Position numbers and translations under genes: made by a program. A stretch of DNA of 64,000 bases, from assembly GCA_004794785.1 (NCBI GenBank), contig SJOL01004228.1, forward strand, positions 378,000 to 441,999. Direction: 5' to 3'. Shown in pieces: positions 1-9,720 of this stretch (its first letter is position 1; each line of letters starts with the position of its first letter). Source of the stretch: Opisthorchis felineus (Eukaryota; Platyhelminthes; Trematoda; Opisthorchiida; Opisthorchiidae). The notes beneath the pieces were generated by a model. The model saw only the letters and a list, made by a program, of their open reading frames with translations. It was not told where the DNA came from and did no database searches.

Positions 1-74
1 AAAGAGAATTTGTTGCATTATTTGAAATGTAAGACTGGTTGACTAACACTTTCTTTCAATGTTTTAAATTTTAG

Positions 75-128
75 CTACCTTGTTTCCGTAGCAACCGGCA
101 GTGTTCTGCCAGAATTACCTTTGATTAG
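75..128 (+). CDS. DRAM/TMEM150-family gene, exon A (end of TM1 and first loop)
   Basis: Internal coding exon of a DRAM2-like gene. DRAM proteins are multi-pass lysosomal/endomembrane proteins that promote autophagy. A pyrimidine-rich tract ending in ATTTTAG precedes it and a consensus GTAAGT donor follows at 129. Read with one leading base it encodes YLVSVATGSVLPELPLI, which fits the DRAM N-terminal signature (a Y-[IL]-x-[AS]-V segment, then P-x-L-P-x-I after TM1). It ends with two bases (AG), to be completed by the next exon. The initiator exon must lie left of the window. A 54-base exon alone would be weak evidence; it gains support because the later exons continue the same family in order, on the same strand and in matching phase. 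Confidence 0.6.
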   Translation, partial: LPCFRSNRQCSARITFD

Positions 129-269
129 GTAAGTTGATAATCTTTCAGGTAGTTTCCAGCACCTTAGTTCTGACCAGCTTATGTAAAATGCTACTAGAAG
201 CATCTATAATATCACGAAAAGAACATTGTAATTGCTCATGTGGGGAGATTTGGCACTTATTATCGGGGA

Positions 270-521
270 TTTGGCCCTGTAAGTGTAGCCAATATAACCT
301 GAAAGGTCGAGAACCGTTGTGCGGCTGTTTCATCCTTATTGGGAATCATCATCAGTGCGCATCTTACGAAACTCAGAAAGCTTCGAATCTGCAACCTCTC
401 GTCTGGTAGTTTGAACACTTAGCCGTTCGGCCACGAGCAGCTGATTAGCAGTGTGATTAACCCACACTTATACGAGATAAAGCGTTGCTCAACCTTCAGT
501 CACAAGATCCACATCACGTGG
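270..521 (-). repeat. tRNA-derived SINE copy (reverse orientation)
   Basis: Read on the - strand, the unit begins with the box CCACGTGATGTGG (509-521) and runs into a tRNA-like head at about 441-379. The A box is TGGCCGAACGG (423-433) and the B-box-like AGATTCGAAGC lies at 380-390, resembling a Ser/Leu-type tRNA. The body follows, with TCCCAATAAGGATGA around 330-345. The same order of blocks recurs at 713-920 and 36,690-37,600. It is a pol III-type SINE, not a functional tRNA, since no acceptor stem closes. Confidence 0.6.
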
Positions 522-712
522 TCACGTACCAACTGACTCCTCAGGTGATGACGTCTCAGAAGGAAGTTCCACTCATCAGGTAAAATTGCTCCTCCTCTGA
601 ACCATTCATAGTTTGTTGATAATGTGAGAAAATTTGAGAATTTTAATGGAAATTTCGTCCCGTATGTGAAGCCGATTTTCGCCGAAAGGCGGAGAAGCAC
701 TGTACAGCGCTG
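522..712 (-). repeat. Tail of a second SINE copy in the same orientation
   Basis: On the - strand this begins with GCTGTACAGTGCTTCTCCGC and continues through the GAGGAGGAGCAATTTTACC block to the CACGTG box where the next copy starts. The same tail block joins two tandem copies at 36,936-37,140, so this is the 3' half of a tandem copy that lacks its tRNA head. Confidence 0.5.
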
Positions 713-920
713 TACGGGATTGAAGGATGAGCGCGCTCTATTTCGTCTAACTGCGAGTTAATCCCAGTGCTAATCAGCCGCTCGTGACCGAAAGATTAAG
801 TGTTCCAACTACCAACCCAGAGGTCTCGGGTTCGGGATATGCGCACTGCTGATGAATCCCAATAAGGATGATGCAACAGTACAAAGCTTTTCTGCTTTTC
901 AGCATATAATGGATTGACTC
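713..920 (+). repeat. tRNA-derived SINE copy (forward orientation, inverted partner)
   Basis: This is the same SINE as 270-521 on the opposite strand. The tRNA-like head lies at about 775-838, with A-box-like TGACCGAAAGA (785-795) and B-box-like GGGTTCGGGAT (828-838). The GCGCACTGCTGATGAATCCC block and CTTTTCAGC follow. Together with the two - strand pieces it forms a large imperfect palindrome centred near 710. Confidence 0.55.
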
Positions 921-2193
921 ACAGAACGAAATCCCCACTAAAACAAGGACGGTGTTATATAGTATGAGGTATGATGGATTACATTGCTACAAAAAATATT
1001 TTCTGCATAAGCCTTTACAACTGCGCAGCAGGCCTCCAATATTACAGTAGCCAGTCACCCCGCAGAATGCAGTTGAACGTTAGAATTTCAGAGACACTTC
1101 CAAAAATTTCATGTGATGCTGGGTTCATCATTTGTGACTAAGTCCTGCAAAATGCATTGTCGAGCTACATGAATCCGATGAGTTAGCATCTTTATAAGGT
1201 GGTTGTTTGCTACCGCACTCACTGCTTAGTTGTATCTGTCATCGTGCCTATTAACAACAACATATCTTGTCGCCTCATGCGCTTGATTACTTTGTGTAGG
1301 TCATTAGGTTCAGGTCTCAGATTGCTAGCTTCACGGTAAATCAGCCGAATAATATTTTGTGTATGAGGTATACAGCCCCCCTCTCGAGGAATCACCTTCA
1401 AAGGGACAATAGTACCCTTGTCAGTGGAGGACCCACCCTCTACTAGGAGCGAATGACTTGAACGATCCTGAACGTCTCTAACCAAATAAACCATTTGTTC
1501 ACGGAAGCTGACAATCAATGATAGAAAATTTGGCTGATTTTCTGCAATCCCTGCCTATTTAAAAGATTATTTTCATGGTTTTCAACCCGGCAGAGTCACA
1601 TTATGGAAGTTTTGTCTATTGTGGACTATTCAGCAACCTTGTATTTTCCACTGATGACACACGGTGCCATTGGAGGGCCCATTAGTCTCGGATTAGGTGT
1701 TGGATATGTTGAAGAAAGGCGTCATGTAAGGAGTCACTTTGAAATAGATGAATACAGTTCCCGAAAACCGTAGTTGCGTCCATGAATAATTTCGGCTCAG
1801 CAGAAATAGACTGTTCTGCCTGTAACTGCTTGCTCACTTCTTATAAACTGATTCGGAATCAATACAGATGGAGAGATCACCGCACTGGATACCCACGTGA
1901 GGTTTGCCCAACAGTGGTTTCTACCTTGTTCGGCAGATAGAAACCGTAAACTGACGAGTGTGAGCTCTCTGTGAAATTATGCTGAATAGCGCAAATCTTA
2001 CGTTATTTAAATGACGGCAAAATTTGTGACAATGCGCGTTAAGGTAGGTGGAGCAAAGTATGAATACGAATTTGATTCTACTAATGCTTCCTGGATTTTG
2101 AGGCCACCAGGACAGAAAGCCAAACTAAAACAACCCAATTTCTTCACTCAATTTTCAATGTTTGGCAAATAAACCAGGCTCTACAACAGACAG
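921..2193. other. Intron of the DRAM-family gene, mostly unrecognised
   Basis: No domain or repeat was recognised apart from the 100-codon open frame at 1,219-1,518. The 3' end (about 2,140-2,193) has a pyrimidine-rich tract (TTTCTTCACTCAATTTTC) followed by CCAG (2,174-2,177) and CAGACAG (2,187-2,193) as possible acceptors. Confidence 0.4.
1219..1518 (-). other. Unrecognised open frame inside the intron
   Basis: A 99-codon open frame antisense to the host gene. The peptide is rich in charged residues and has segments such as MVYLVRDVQDRSSHS and IIRLIYREASNLRPEPNDL. It does not match any family I know. It could be the remnant of an old retroelement or a chance frame; nothing nearby (poly-A signal, splice sites, promoter) argues for a gene. 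Confidence 0.15.
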
Positions 2194-2248
2194 GTTGCTT
2201 GGGGGGAAACACTGCTTAATTGCATTAAGACAAGGTTTGATTTTCTAC
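2194..2248 (+). CDS. DRAM/TMEM150-family gene, exon B (micro-exon, start of TM2)
   Basis: A 55-base exon bounded by CAGACAG and the donor TAC|GTGAGT (2,249). It supplies one base to complete the codon left by exon A, then encodes LLGGKHCLIALRQGLIFY. The K-H-C-L-I run fits the DRAM motif E-x-C-[IL]-F just before TM2, and the final L-I-F-Y continues into the next exon's T-R-Y, matching I-Y-x-x-R-Y of the family. Phase on both sides is correct (2 in, 0 out). The loop between exons A and B is about eight residues shorter than in vertebrate DRAM2. A stronger-looking acceptor at 2,177 would lengthen it but breaks the frame with exon A. Confidence 0.5.
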
Positions 2249-3271
2249 GTGAGTACTTTTCACCTGACTCCAAACGTTGCTTTGAAAGTGATGTATATTT
2301 CTAAAGGTGTATCACTGTATGTGAAAAACGTTGAGAAGTACGTCACAGAAACAAACCATAGAATCTTCTGGTTAAAAGTTTTAACCAAACAACTTTTCTT
2401 ATACTAAGGTTTACAAATTCCGTTCCCACTTCAGTTCTATTGGTACGTTTCCTCCGACGATGTGCATTTTCGCGCAAGGTTTGAACATTGCCGCATGTTT
2501 ATGTAAGTTGTTTTGAACGGTTCGGTTAATCCGTTTGGGTAATAAATTCGCTTCTAGAATTCCTAGTCTAGATTTCTCAGTCAGTAGAAACATAGTGGTG
2601 GCCCTAAGAAATACACTTCGGAAATCTGCTTGCCTGCGTTCTTTCTGTTGACGTTTAGGTGCTTGTTACTCTGTGAGAGGTGATGTAAATATTTACCAAA
2701 TGCTTGAAAACCTACGGTATCGAAATACATTCCGCATTACACAGAACATGGCTGTGGTGTGGAAGTTTCAGTTGCCTATTTCGAGAATTCTGATTTGCCT
2801 CCTCATTTCCGAATAGGCGCCGCTTGAAATTATTTTGCGGGAATGGAAGTTTTCTCCGAAAGTTTAGCTTGTACCAAAAGTCCATAACCGATCACGGGAC
2901 AGCATCTCAATTTGGACAGATGATACTCTGACAACATTGCAAGTGAACTATAGATTTCCCCTTCAGAATTCAAGTACAACCAAGTTTGATGGGAATATGC
3001 ACCGACCCGAGAGTGTTGGCGGTTAACGCCAGAACTGGGTTCTTTTCAGCGTTGCATAGTAGTTCCTAAAATTGTTTCCGGAATTTCGCACCTGGGAACT
3101 ACTTCGAAAAACGAAGCGGTATGTGCACAAATGGAAAATATTAGAGAATGTACAAACCGCCATTAATAAATGCAAATATTTCGAAGTTTTTATTTTCATC
3201 CTAACCGACTGCTTTGTTCACAAACAGATTTTGTTTGCTGTTATATATGGTATCAAATGGCATCCACTCAG
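2249..3271. other. Intron of the DRAM-family gene, nothing recognised
   Basis: No repeat or coding signature seen. Near the 3' end a CTAAC branch-point-like sequence (3,201-3,205) and a pyrimidine-rich stretch lead to two possible acceptors, CAAACAG at 3,227 and CCACTCAG at 3,271. Only the second keeps reading phase. Confidence 0.4.
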
Positions 3272-3373
3272 ACAAGGTACATGGGGACCAAGCAGCCACG
3301 ATGTGTTCTCCTTTGGAGTCTATGGATGGGTGTTATGGCGTCGCTGGGATTGTCAATTGTTGGCAACTTTCAG
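3272..3373 (+). CDS. DRAM/TMEM150-family gene, exon C (TM3)
   Basis: A 102-base (34-codon) phase 0-0 exon, with CCACTCAG before it and the donor CAG|GTAGGT at 3,374. It starts TRYMGTKQPR and ends with a hydrophobic segment closing in ASLGLSIVGNFQ. This matches the conserved end of DRAM TM3 (C-L-G-L-S-I-V-A-N-F-Q in vertebrate DRAM2, from family knowledge) almost residue for residue and is the clearest diagnostic stretch of the gene. The hydrophobic run LLWSLWMGVMASLGLSIVGN is long enough to cross a membrane. An alternative acceptor at 3,227 would extend the exon upstream in frame but mismatches the phase of exon B. Confidence 0.82.
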
Positions 3374-5769
3374 GTAGGTAGCCTTAGAGATCCTTTTGTT
3401 GGTGGATGACCCGGCGACTTAGTGTCGATGTCGTCTCACATCCCCTGTCTATAACGAATTACCGTACATCAATCCGTTTAGTTTACTTCATAGTCGTAGG
3501 CCAATATGCCAAAAATATGGCTAACTAAATATGAAAACCGAAATTAAATATTCGGCGAAAATGTCTTGCACATATTTTTTTGCTCTTCAACCAATTTATA
3601 AACTTTTGCTGTCTTAAACTTCCTGGTTAACCTGGCTAGATTTGCCACATATTAAAGGAACACAAGGGCATATTCTGCTATGGTGAGGGCAAATTGACCG
3701 TAAGAATGAAACTACGCATCATTCAGACAAAAACGCAAACTTATTTACTTGAAACTAGAGCTTCTATTTCTCAAACTCGATATAGTGAGTGCTGGCATAG
3801 TGTGCGTTTGAACTTCACCTCATTCGCCCCATTTGTGCTGAATGGATGAACGCCTGACTGGTATCAGTAATAATTACAAGCGCACTGCCTGGTTGCATGC
3901 AGCATTATGATCTAACAACTTTACTTTAAGGCCGGCAATCGAGCATGCTGTTTAAGTTCAGTTCGATTGGTCTGATGACGCAGGTATCGGGAAAAAACAA
4001 GATATTGTCTAGGTTCAAACAGTTTCAAATACTACAGGTAGTGAAACTACGTGATAGCGAGATGAAGGGTAATATGGCTTTTGTCCAGATACAGGCGTGT
4101 GACATACACCGGCTTAGCAAAGAACCTGCATTTTTGACCTGTTACTGATAACATTCTTCTGTGATGTGTGAGAGACTGATTGAACAGTATAAAGTAGGCA
4201 AAGCTTCACTTAATAAGATTTCGAGAAATTTGACTTTTGGGTCCCTAGTAGCAGCGCATTTTTACTGCCCATTGTGTAAGAATCGCACTTCGAAAGGGAT
4301 CAAATACAGGAAATCGTGCCTTACATAGTGTACTGTTTGGTATATGATATGAACATATGTGAACATTCACCATATGAAACTGGAAATTTCGTCGGTTCTC
4401 CTCTCCAATCCCACTAGGTTTCACCAGTGGTCCCTATGAAAGGACCCTTGTAATGTTTTTCACTATACCAGGTTATACAGTGCTTTTCTTGCCAGCTGAA
4501 CTCTGGTTCAAATATACTCCCAGCTGATTCGTGGGAAACTCATTTCAGTTGCTTGTTCAGGTGTCTATCTACCTTCTTACTGCGAAGAGCAATCGAAGGC
4601 CAGTTGCCTTGTTTGACTAGTAAAGTTCATTCTTTTACAGAAACGTTTTACAGATGTAATTCTTGACTGACCAACGCTTCTTCTAAAAAAGCCGCACAAG
4701 CTACATGTGCCAAATTTTGTAGTCAAACCGAAGTCTTGGCAAGCTTGCACCATCAAACAAGCCGTTAATTTCAGGGTGGAGACATTTTATTGACGTGTTC
4801 CGCTTGTGCAGCTGAAATTAAAGAGAATAATTTTACCTGGAACATGAAAGTTCCTTACACAGGGTGTATTTAGTATGACAGGAGCACTCAATAAGAGGTA
4901 AAATGAATTGGGGAACACCTAAATGTCTTAGAGTGACCATTTATATTTGTGCATTAATGAAAACCCAAGGACACCTACTGACCCAGATGGAGAATGGCAA
5001 TCACGGTCTCGTGAGTTTATTTTCCATCTAGAAGGTTACTGTGGCTTCATGGAAGGAAGCTTCTTCACCCAAATTTGCACACTTACACATCATCATTGTT
5101 TCGTCAACCTGAAATTGAATTAGTTCATATTGCGAACTTGATTATTGCCTGTGGTGTTTTGATAAAATCGCAAACATGGACCACCCAGAACACGGAAACC
5201 ACAGTTCAGAGATACTTACTATGTTGGTGTTGTCGAATGAGCTGAACAGAAGTAAACCACTTGTGTGATTAAAAAATTTATTGTCGAATTTTTGGCTGCG
5301 CATTCCTTCTTAAGTTGACCTTTGCAAACTTAGGAACAAGCGAGTTGATCGGGTGCAAGTTCGTTGGTTATATTGTTTTACACGCTCTGCAAACGCAAAG
5401 GTGTAAAATGTAGTGAAGTCACAAATGACAGAGAGTTGGTAGGATATATCGCAGGTTAACTTCTAGTAATTCCGTCAATAAAACCAGGCCACCCTCTAGG
5501 TTATCTTGAAATTTCTGTCTGTACGCGAAAGGGATTGCACCTATTGTTCAATAATGCTTGAAGAGATTTGAATCGCTTTGCTTCGTCCTAAGGCTGAGCG
5601 ACATATGCCTCGTTTTAATCAGGCGTCTCGTGACTGAAGGTGTGACCTTGAAATCGATTTCACTGAATGCAGACTGTAGTTCATTTAACAGCCTCAGAAT
5701 CCGATTAGACAGATGCCGTTTTGCTTGCGTTTCAAGTCTCCTGTATCTTTTACTTATGTATATTTCACC
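3374..5769. other. Intron of the DRAM-family gene, left part, nothing recognised
   Basis: About 2.4 kb with only short broken open frames. I see no domain, tandem repeat or known repeat signature. Confidence 0.4.
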
Positions 5770-5965
5770 GTAACCAGAGTATGGTATAATCAAAAGGGTA
5801 TAACACCTTTCTGGTGCAAACCTGCTGCCTATGGGAGCCAAGAGGCCTGGGATACTACCAGGTTGCCGAAACCCAGACAACCGGATTCGAGATAAAGTGG
5901 TCCGATTCGAACCGCGAACCTTCTAATCACTAAGATCGTGCTTTAACCATTGAACTATCCCGTGC
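5770..5965 (-). repeat. tRNA-derived SINE, fluke GSIP-type repeat
   Basis: On the - strand a tRNA-like head starts at 5,965 (GCACGGGA). The A box is TAGTTCAATGG (5,948-5,958) and the B box GGTTCGAATC lies near 5,904-5,913. The downstream body reads in one frame as RQPGSIPGLLAP and RFAPERCYT. This resembles a translated signature often seen in fluke gene models that have absorbed this repeat (QPGSIPALVLPS...HRKGAT, from memory). The T arm does not pair well, so it is a SINE and not a tRNA gene. Confidence 0.6.
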
Positions 5966-7914
5966 TTACGCAACTACATATTAAAATATATATGCAATGA
6001 GTTACTGATGGATCTGGGTGTAGCAACGACTACTCTTGAGTTGGCTACAGTTCGCAGTTGGACAGCATTAAAGGTGCGTCTTAAGGCCACACTGAATGCT
6101 TTACTCAAGCACAGTGTGGTCTCACCTGCATGTGATACTTCAAGCTAGACAGGTTTCTTCAAAACCAACAAGATTTGTTTTTGTGTCCCGTCCGACTTTT
6201 GGTCAAGCGCGATCAATTGGTCCGAGTAACCGTTTTCTTGAAGTACGTACAGCAACAACTAAAGCTTCGCATCCAGAGTATCCAGGGTGCAAATGCTGCA
6301 ACCTATAGTGCAAGGTGCGGATCATGGCTCGCTTGTGCCGAGTAAGGAAAAGTTGCAAAATGAAAATACTTTCCATTCATCTGGGCTTTGATGCCCTGAC
6401 CGATATATCAGTCCATCCAAATTTCTCTGGGACCCACACGTGACCCAGTCCAGCTAGATAATTAAGCTAAAATAACTGGTCAGTGACTCTATCAGGCATA
6501 GTTAGTCAAAACCTGTCTTCTTCCGTGATATAGCTGCGTTTTACAGATTTGCAACTGTACAGGTGTGTGTACAGCAACTGTATTTCGAGGGCAAACAGTA
6601 CTAAAGCGGCAGGTTATTTCTTGTGCTTTTGCATCAGCCGATGGTTTGGGTTAATGCAGCGATAGTGTTAAAAACTGGGTCGTGGATATACTGATGTGCG
6701 CGTTCCAATTTGGAATCGACTGGAAGCAAACTGGAGTTGAAATGATTTGGTTGGAGCCACATAAACAACGCAATACTTTTGCCGCGAAGCGGAACAAAGG
6801 TTATGTTCAAGCAAATTTTGTGAGAATAATTCCACCTATTGCTTCAAATTAAGAAACTCTGTATACGAACTAAAACATCGAGTTAAATTTCTGTAGTGAT
6901 TTGATTGAGTTCCTTCACATGTATTCCAACACAACAGTAGTTACGGGTATCATACAGGGGTTCCAGATTTTGTTGCGCTTTAGCCTCCGTAATTCTCACG
7001 ACGGAGCTTACATGTGACAGTATTCGTCGATTTCCTACAACCATGTTGAGGAGTGGCTCCCACCCGGGAAATAACAGATTAAGGATCTAAGAGCCATTAA
7101 TTTTGTGTGCTATACCTGCCTATTGGACCGTTTATACTTCGTTTTTAGCCAAGGTTGATTTAGGAATAGTTGGGAAGCAGAGGTAGCTTCGTACGACCGT
7201 ACCGGTCTTCTCCCTGCTAGTGGGAAAATTATCCTAATTGGTTTTCCAAATGATCTGATTGCACGCGTTAGCCAACCAGAAGCTTACGCTGTTAGTCCCA
7301 ACCGCCTCTGACAGAATATCAACCGGATACCATGTTGAGAAGATGCAGATTTTTTGGCCTAAACTGTAAACTAAGTGAACTAAAAGTAGACTGCTATATT
7401 TGTGAATCAAAGTGGTATTTATGCTTGCGCAAAACGAAACAGAGGATGACCATAACATGATGAACAAGGTTTCACAAAAACCAGGAATCTTAATCAGTTA
7501 GAGAAACAGCAATAGTCTCAAGAGTAGAATGACGATAAAGACGGCTTCTTATAATTATGTCTTAAATGTTGAAGTCATTCAAATTATCCTAATGTTGTTT
7601 GACATGAAAGCAGAGCAAAAGACAGTTTTGTCCAACAAAACAATGTAAATTTTGTGTATACGTATGCAGCCGGTTGTCTTCAGTATCCTGATTTACACGT
7701 CACATCAAAGAGGCTTCGATGAAGCCTCTTTCAGGATTTAAAACTCTCATGCAGTGTGCACTGCATCGGCTGTTCGACCGTCTGAACGAGCCGCGAAAAC
7801 CTTACAATATGGGAACTAGTGACAAAAATAAGTGAAAAAATGTTGCCTGTGGAAGTCAAATATATGCCTTATCTAACTACGCATGACGTTGTCCCCGTAT
7901 CCGAAACAAGACAT
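5966..7914. other. Intronic sequence, nothing recognised
   Basis: No recognisable element or exon. A fold-back (GAGGCTTCGATGAAGCCTC, 7,710-7,728) is the only local structure I noticed. Confidence 0.35.
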
Positions 7915-9130
7915 GTCAAAAGGTTAATCTCGCATTGTTTGTGTTTCGTCGCCTTATGGTGGCTCGTGAAACACTGACCCGAGAGCAACAAGCGGGATTC
8001 CGGCCTGGTAGGAATTGCAGTGGCCAAATCCTTACACTTCGTCGGGTGCCAGAAAAACGCCATACGTACAAACGACCCACACTTTTAGTATTCCTGGACT
8101 TCCAAGTTGCATTCGACACGGTGACTGGTCTGTTATTCTCAATACACTGCCCATCAAGCAGTGCCCAGGCAGTTTTTGAGCATAATAAGTTGTCTGTATT
8201 CTCAGACTTCCGGACGTGTGAGAGTATACGGAGAGCTCTCCAAAAGCTTTCGTACACAAAGCGGTGTCCGTCATTGGTGCCAAATCTCTCCATTCCTATT
8301 TAATTTCGTGATCGATGAAATAATGAAACGAACGCTGGAAGGTCTTCAAAATCCCGGTGTTCAGATGCCTGCTGACGAAACACTTGACGGTTTGAAATAT
8401 GCAGACTACATCGTTCTCGACTCCGAAGAGAAGAAAGCCCGTTGTTTTTGGATGAACCGACCAAAGTTATCCCTTCTTCTGTCATGCGCTTTGCACCCAC
8501 AAAGTGTAAGGTCATGCCAATGGACATGCCAATCGACCATCATTGTCTCAAAACCATGGCTCGTATGAGTAACGAATCCGTAGGGGGTCCATAACGAGGC
8601 AACTAGAAAGCGAGGTTTCAGTTTTGCAACTTGGGCTTTCATTGAAGAATGTGTCCAGCACCAGGAGCTGCGTTGGTTAGGCCATGTATTGCGCATGCCG
8701 AACCGTCGTTTGCCGAAGAGTGCTGTTTTCCGTGCCCGATTCAGAGTGGCGGAAGCAGAGATTTGGCCAACCCTTGACCTAGCAAAGGGGTATGGAAGAG
8801 ATTACGAAGAGTTTGGGTGTTATTGGTGCGAGTCGCTTTCCAGCATGGAGACCACGAGATCCCCACTGTGCCTGGTTAGGGACGCTGCAAGATATGGCTG
8901 CTAATCGATGTCAGTGGCTTTCTTATTGTCAGTTTCTATCCAGATTGTCTGTATGAGTGTCTAGAGTTGTAGACACCTCGGGATGGTTGTTGTAAGCTAT
9001 CACTAGTTTCCTTCACCGTACACCTTTATTCTTTTCTTCTCAATGAGGCTTCCAAATAAATCATTGTTGTACGGAAGCCAAGCATCGGTGTTGAACACTG
9101 ATGTCATGCTATCGATGATGATGATGATGA
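7915..9130 (+). mobile_element. RTE/SR2-like non-LTR retrotransposon, 5'-truncated and decayed
   Basis: Reverse transcriptase remnants appear in order across shifting frames: LTREQQAGFRPGR (about 7,977-8,015), VFLDFQVAFDTV (about 8,085-8,124), SGRVRVYGELSKSFRTQSGV (about 8,210-8,270), SPFLFNFVIDEIMKRTLEGL (about 8,287-8,346) and the catalytic-site remnant YADYIVL (8,398-8,418), where YADD has become YADY. After an internal deletion near 8,570-8,640 come LRWLGHVLRMPNRRLP (about 8,668-8,712) and a broken C-terminus to about 8,960. A 3' untranslated tail ends in (GATGAT)n at 9,112-9,130. It lies in a DRAM-gene intron, in the sense orientation. Frameshifts and the deletion make it inactive. Confidence 0.88.
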
Positions 9131-9364
9131 ATCTGGTAAATCAAGTATGTGGTCCAACATGCACTAAGTTGTGATTAGGGCACATCAGGCAGGTGAAACA
9201 GGATTAGTCGCTCGATGTTCAGGCCTCAAGGTCGCACTCTTCACTCCAACTCAACATCGGCCTCATTGTTGCAAAAGACATTTGTGAAAAAGTGGTTACA
9301 TTGCGTTACTTCGTTTAATTTCACAGGAATCCGATTAACAATAAACGAATATCGAACTAGATTG

Positions 9365-9720
9365 CGCTTGTTTTGTTCGCTGAGCGATTTGGTTGCAAAC
9401 GTTTCATAACCAGTCGAGGTGATATCAGTGTTTTTTACAGGTAACTGCGTGGATTTTGGGCGTGTGGGGATTGATATAGTGTTTCTTAACTCAGGCCAAT
9501 CTTGATCAACCATTAATCATTGGGATGCGCATTCCTGTTGGTCGACCTGTCTTTTTATTGGTGAGTGTCCGGGCATCCTTCAGACTTGACCTCTTTAGTC
9601 CCCCCGGATTTGCCTTTCTTCGTTCGCCTCTACAGTTGGTCCCGTTTCTTTGTCCTTTGATGTGATGGCCGAGGTAACTCAGTGTTGCCATTGAGTTGGC
9701 GGTCCTTCGCTCGTAACGCT
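9365..9720 (-). mobile_element. Penelope-like terminal repeat (subfamily B) with hammerhead-like core
   Basis: On the - strand a TATA-like CTATATC (9,473-9,479) is followed 44 bases later by a core ending in GAAAC (9,401-9,428). Then comes GTTTGCAACCAAATCGCTCA and a GCGAAC motif. Relative to the other copies the core has lost three bases of CTGATGA. The left-hand flank to about 9,720 shares TTCGTTCGCCTCT-type blocks with 42,350-42,480. The repeat type is inferred from family knowledge: Penelope-like elements carry hammerhead motifs in their terminal repeats. Confidence 0.5.
9473..9479 (-). promoter_or_regulatory. TATA-like box of the Penelope-like repeat
   Basis: CTATATC on the - strand, 44 bases upstream of the hammerhead-like core. 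The spacing matches the 16.9 kb (40) and 42.2 kb (42) copies. Confidence 0.3.

Noticed and set aside
157..279. Exon between an acceptor at 156 and a GTAAGT at 280
   Set aside because: Phase would fit, but the preceding intron would be only 28 bases and the peptide does not match the DRAM family. The donor lies at the edge of the SINE.
3228..3271. Upstream extension of exon C from the acceptor at 3,227
   Set aside because: The branch-point and pyrimidine tract look good and the frame is open, but the phase does not fit exon B, and the exon B-C join through 3,271 matches the family better (IFY-TRY).
5893..5965. Functional tRNA gene
   Set aside because: A and B boxes are present, but the acceptor and T stems do not pair and a SINE body follows.
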